Source: Ruminococcaceae bacterium UBA5406
GTDB lineage: Bacteria > Bacillota > Clostridia > Oscillospirales > Acutalibacteraceae
NCBI GenBank assembly: GCA_002407675.1
Contig: DHNW01000024.1
Span: forward strand, 156,162-220,161
Direction: 5' to 3'
DNA length: 64,000 bases
The translations under genes and the position numbers were made by a program. The notes under the pieces are model-generated. The model saw only the letters and a program-made list of their open reading frames with translations, was not told where the DNA came from and ran no database searches. Positions 61,893 to 64,000 of this stretch are shown here, piece by piece. Each line of letters opens with the position of its first letter. Position 1 is the first letter of the stretch.

Positions 61893-63590
61893 ATGGGAAA
61901 ACGTATCCTCATTGTCGGGGGAGTGGCCGGGGGAGCTTCTGTAGCCGCCCGGGCCCGCCGCCTTGACGAAAAAGCTGAAATTACTATGTTTGAAAAGGGA
62001 CCGAACGTCTCTTTCTCCAACTGCGCCCTGCCGTTTTACCTGAGCCGTGTTGTTAAAAACAGCGGCAGCCTGGTCTTGATGAGCCCGGAGCAGTTTAAAA
62101 AGCAGTACAACATTGAGGCCAGGGTCAATCAGGAAGTGACTGGAATCGACCGGAAAGGGAAAACCGTTTCGGTCCGGGATCTGTCTTCTGGAAAAGAATA
62201 TCAGGAATCATACGACAAACTGGTTCTGTCGCCGGGAGCAACACCGGTTCTTCCGAAAAGTATTGAAGGGATTGGCGGCGCCAACGTCTTTACCATCCGG
62301 AATGTTGTGGACATCCGCAGGCTCGACGAATACCTTCAGGCCCACAGCGTACAGGATGTGGCAGTCGTAGGCGGCGGCTTTATCGGCGTGGAGGTAACGG
62401 AAAACCTGTGCTCCGCCGGCAAGAACGTCAGCCTGATTGAGGCTATGGATCAGATTATGGCCCCGTTTGACTACGACATGGCACAGATCCTCCACAAAGA
62501 AATGCTGGATCACGGTGTGAACCTGATTGTCAGCGACGGTGTGAAGAAGATCGGCAGCAATTCCGTCGAACTCCAGTCCGGCAGAAAAATCCCCGCCGGT
62601 GCGGTCGTAATGGCGATCGGCGTCCGTCCGGAAACCGGCCTCGCAAAAGCCGCCGGGCTGGAAATCGGAGAAACCGGCGGCATCCGGGTGAATCACAACT
62701 ATCAAACAAGTGATCCCGATATTTACGCCGTCGGTGACGCCATTGAAGTATACAATCAGCTGACCCACAAGCCTTCCCGTCTAGCTTTGGCCGGTCCGGC
62801 CCAGCGGCAGGCAAGGGCGGCGGCCGACCATATCTACGGGATTCCGCACAACAACAGGGGTGTGATCGGATCTTCCGTCGTAAGGGTCTTTGATCTTACG
62901 GCAGCATCAACAGGCCTGAATGAAAAAACAGCGAAGGCGGCGGGAATCCCATACGGCTTTGCCTATGTAATTCCGCAGGACAAAGTCGGGCTGATGCCGG
63001 AAAGCAGCCCCCTGCACTTTAAACTGCTGTATGAATACCCGACCGGAAAAATTCTCGGCGCCCAGGCAATCGGCAAAGGGGAAGCAGACAAGCGCGTCAA
63101 CGTGATTGCCGCCATGATCTCCATGGGAGGCACCCTGGAAAACCTGAAAGAACTGGAGCTTTGCTATGCCCCTCTGTTCAATACGGCCAAGGACGCCGTC
63201 AACCATGCGGCGCTGGTCGGCCTGAACCTTCTGTACGGACGTTTCCGCCAGGTTCCTGCCAGCAAAGTACGTGAACTGGTGGAAAACAACGCATTTATCA
63301 TTGACGTCCGGGAGAAAAATGAGTACGCCATGGGCCACCTGATTAATTCGGTCAATATCCCGCTCAGTGAGATTCGGAACCGCCTGGATGAGATTCCAAA
63401 GGACAGGCCGGTCTATCTGCACTGCCGGAGTGGACAGAGAAGCTACAACGCCCTGATGGCGCTGCAGAACCTCGGGTATCACAACGTCATTAATATTGCC
63501 GGGTCTTACCTGGCCATCTGCTGCTATGAATATTATCAGGATCAGGTGACCGGCAGGAAAAAGATCGTGACAGAGTACAATTTCAACTGA
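61893..63590 (+). CDS. CoA-disulfide reductase with C-terminal rhodanese domain
   Basis: 565 residues, ATG after AAAGGAG. FAD motif LIVGGVAGGASVAARARRL; active-site Cys44 in SFSNCALPFYL, as in CoA-disulfide reductases; NAD motif VAVVGGGFIGVEVTENL. From about 460 a rhodanese domain follows, with catalytic Cys in LHCRSGQRSYNAL. Such fusions (CoADR-Rhd, Npsr) reduce CoA-disulfide, persulfides or polysulfide. It probably handles sulfane sulfur delivered by the transporters upstream. Confidence 0.9.
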   Translation: MGKRILIVGGVAGGASVAARARRLDEKAEITMFEKGPNVSFSNCALPFYLSRVVKNSGSLVLMSPEQFKKQYNIEARVNQEVTGIDRKGKTVSVRDLSSGKEYQESYDKLVLSPGATPVLPKSIEGIGGANVFTIRNVVDIRRLDEYLQAHSVQDVAVVGGGFIGVEVTENLCSAGKNVSLIEAMDQIMAPFDYDMAQILHKEMLDHGVNLIVSDGVKKIGSNSVELQSGRKIPAGAVVMAIGVRPETGLAKAAGLEIGETGGIRVNHNYQTSDPDIYAVGDAIEVYNQLTHKPSRLALAGPAQRQARAAADHIYGIPHNNRGVIGSSVVRVFDLTAASTGLNEKTAKAAGIPYGFAYVIPQDKVGLMPESSPLHFKLLYEYPTGKILGAQAIGKGEADKRVNVIAAMISMGGTLENLKELELCYAPLFNTAKDAVNHAALVGLNLLYGRFRQVPASKVRELVENNAFIIDVREKNEYAMGHLINSVNIPLSEIRNRLDEIPKDRPVYLHCRSGQRSYNALMALQNLGYHNVINIAGSYLAICCYEYYQDQVTGRKKIVTEYNFN

Positions 63591-63873
63591 CATACAAAAT
63601 AAAAAACGCAAAAACAGCCAGCTCAGCGGAATACGCCGGGCCGGCTGCTTTTTGATGCGCCCAAAACAGGCTTAAAAATGGTTCCCCTGCCACAGGACAG
63701 GAAACCGTATTCCGTTTAAGCAGGAGAATGGCGCACAGGCAGCTCATTGATCTCAAATAAAGCTTTTTATAGGCCGGTTAAACGGCTCCATTTCGCGGCT
63801 TCCCCGCGCGCCCTGAAGGCGGTTCTTGGCAGCGGGAAATCATGACCAAAGGAATCCCTATTACGAGAAAAAA
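63591..63873. other. Intergenic region after the CoA-disulfide reductase gene
   Basis: No gene seen. An imperfect GC-rich hairpin (63613-63645, AGCCAGC with GCCGGCT) followed by TTTTTG is the likely terminator of the sulfur operon. The remainder holds nothing I recognise. Confidence 0.5.
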
Positions 63874-63917
63874 CAATCACCGGTGATACTGCAAATATAC
63901 AGTATCACCGGTGATTG
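63874..63917 (-). terminator. Terminator of tRNA-Cys
   Basis: A perfect 18-bp inverted repeat (63874-63891 with 63900-63917) around an eight-base loop. On the minus strand it is followed by TTTTTT. Each arm itself contains the 12-bp palindrome ATCACCGGTGAT. Confidence 0.85.
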
Positions 63918-63926
63918 CACTTCTGC

Positions 63927-64000
63927 TGGAGGCGTCACCCAGATTCGGACTGGGGATGAGGGTTTTGCAGACCCTTGCCTTACCACTTGGCTATGACGCC
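63927..64000 (-). tRNA. tRNA-Cys (GCA)
   Basis: 74 bases with CCA encoded, reaching exactly to the window edge. The acceptor GGCGTCA pairs with TGACGCC, the anticodon arm is GGGTCTGCAAAACCC, and the T arm is CCCAGTCCGAATCTGGG. Any upstream promoter or further tRNAs are outside the window. Confidence 0.95.

Noticed and set aside
1..64000. CRISPR arrays, rRNA genes or tandem-repeat arrays
   Set aside because: No regularly spaced direct repeats or rRNA-like stretches were seen in reading the window.

Overview
The window looks like chromosome of an anaerobic, spore-forming low-to-mid GC Firmicute of class Clostridia. The evidence is the sporulation sigma locus (spoIIGA, sigE, sigG), a YlmC/YmxH-type sporulation protein, a LysM/GH18 spore-cortex-lytic-type enzyme, DivIVA, AGGAGG-type ribosome sites with many TTG and GTG starts, and sigma-A promoters with 17-bp spacers. 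An Oscillospiraceae/Ruminococcaceae-like host is a guess from gene content, not shown by the sequence. There is no rRNA, CRISPR array or intact prophage.

Layout. 0-4 kb: a TrmB-type regulator under a palindromic promoter, a diaminopimelate-decarboxylase-like enzyme, a small membrane protein, then a LysM-GH18 hydrolase. 4-17 kb: HAD phosphatase, flavodoxin, DMT exporter, a large secreted beta-rich protein, an ECF sigma/anti-sigma pair, a chemoreceptor, and a heterodimeric ABC exporter divergent from an AraC regulator. 17.5-19.5 kb: a small regulatory island (sigma-like pair, XRE repressor, ImmA-type peptidase, lipoprotein) with two near-identical operators. 19.5-29.7 kb: housekeeping genes (CDP-alcohol transferase, tadA, CPBP protease, MATE pump, a binding protein fused to a peptidoglycan-binding domain, DUF815 ATPase, tsf, rpsB, ylmC-like). 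29.8-34.6 kb: sigG, then cca and a mismatch glycosylase on the opposite strand, then sigE and spoIIGA, followed by tRNA-Asp and tRNA-Thr.

34.6-39.2 kb is a decayed accessory stretch. It holds a frameshifted phosphate transporter with its DUF47 partner, a DeoR regulator, a small ORF with a Spo0A-box-like promoter, an IS200/IS605 remnant that keeps its ribosome-site-sequestering hairpin, and fragments of an AraC regulator and two sugar ABC permeases.

39.3-49.9 kb is a surface-glycan cluster: manC, a stand-alone pair of thiamine-diphosphate E1 alpha/beta subunits, a nucleotide-sugar short-chain enzyme, three tandem paralogous fucosyltransferase-like proteins, an APH-fold protein lacking its catalytic residues, gmd and fcl. 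ManC, Gmd and Fcl together make GDP-L-fucose. The E1 pair has no E2 or E3 partner here and resembles the arrangement used to add a two-carbon branch to sugars in some antibiotic pathways, so this cluster is the best candidate for an undescribed system.

50-55 kb: divIVA, a GH88 hydrolase, a DUF4186 protein and a HAD-mannitol-1-phosphate dehydrogenase fusion. 55-63.6 kb: a sulfur (or selenium) acquisition region with a split YeeE/YedE transporter flanking TusA, a LysR regulator divergent from an SsuABC-type importer, a full-length YedE and a CoA-disulfide reductase-rhodanese fusion. The window ends with a complete tRNA-Cys on the minus strand.
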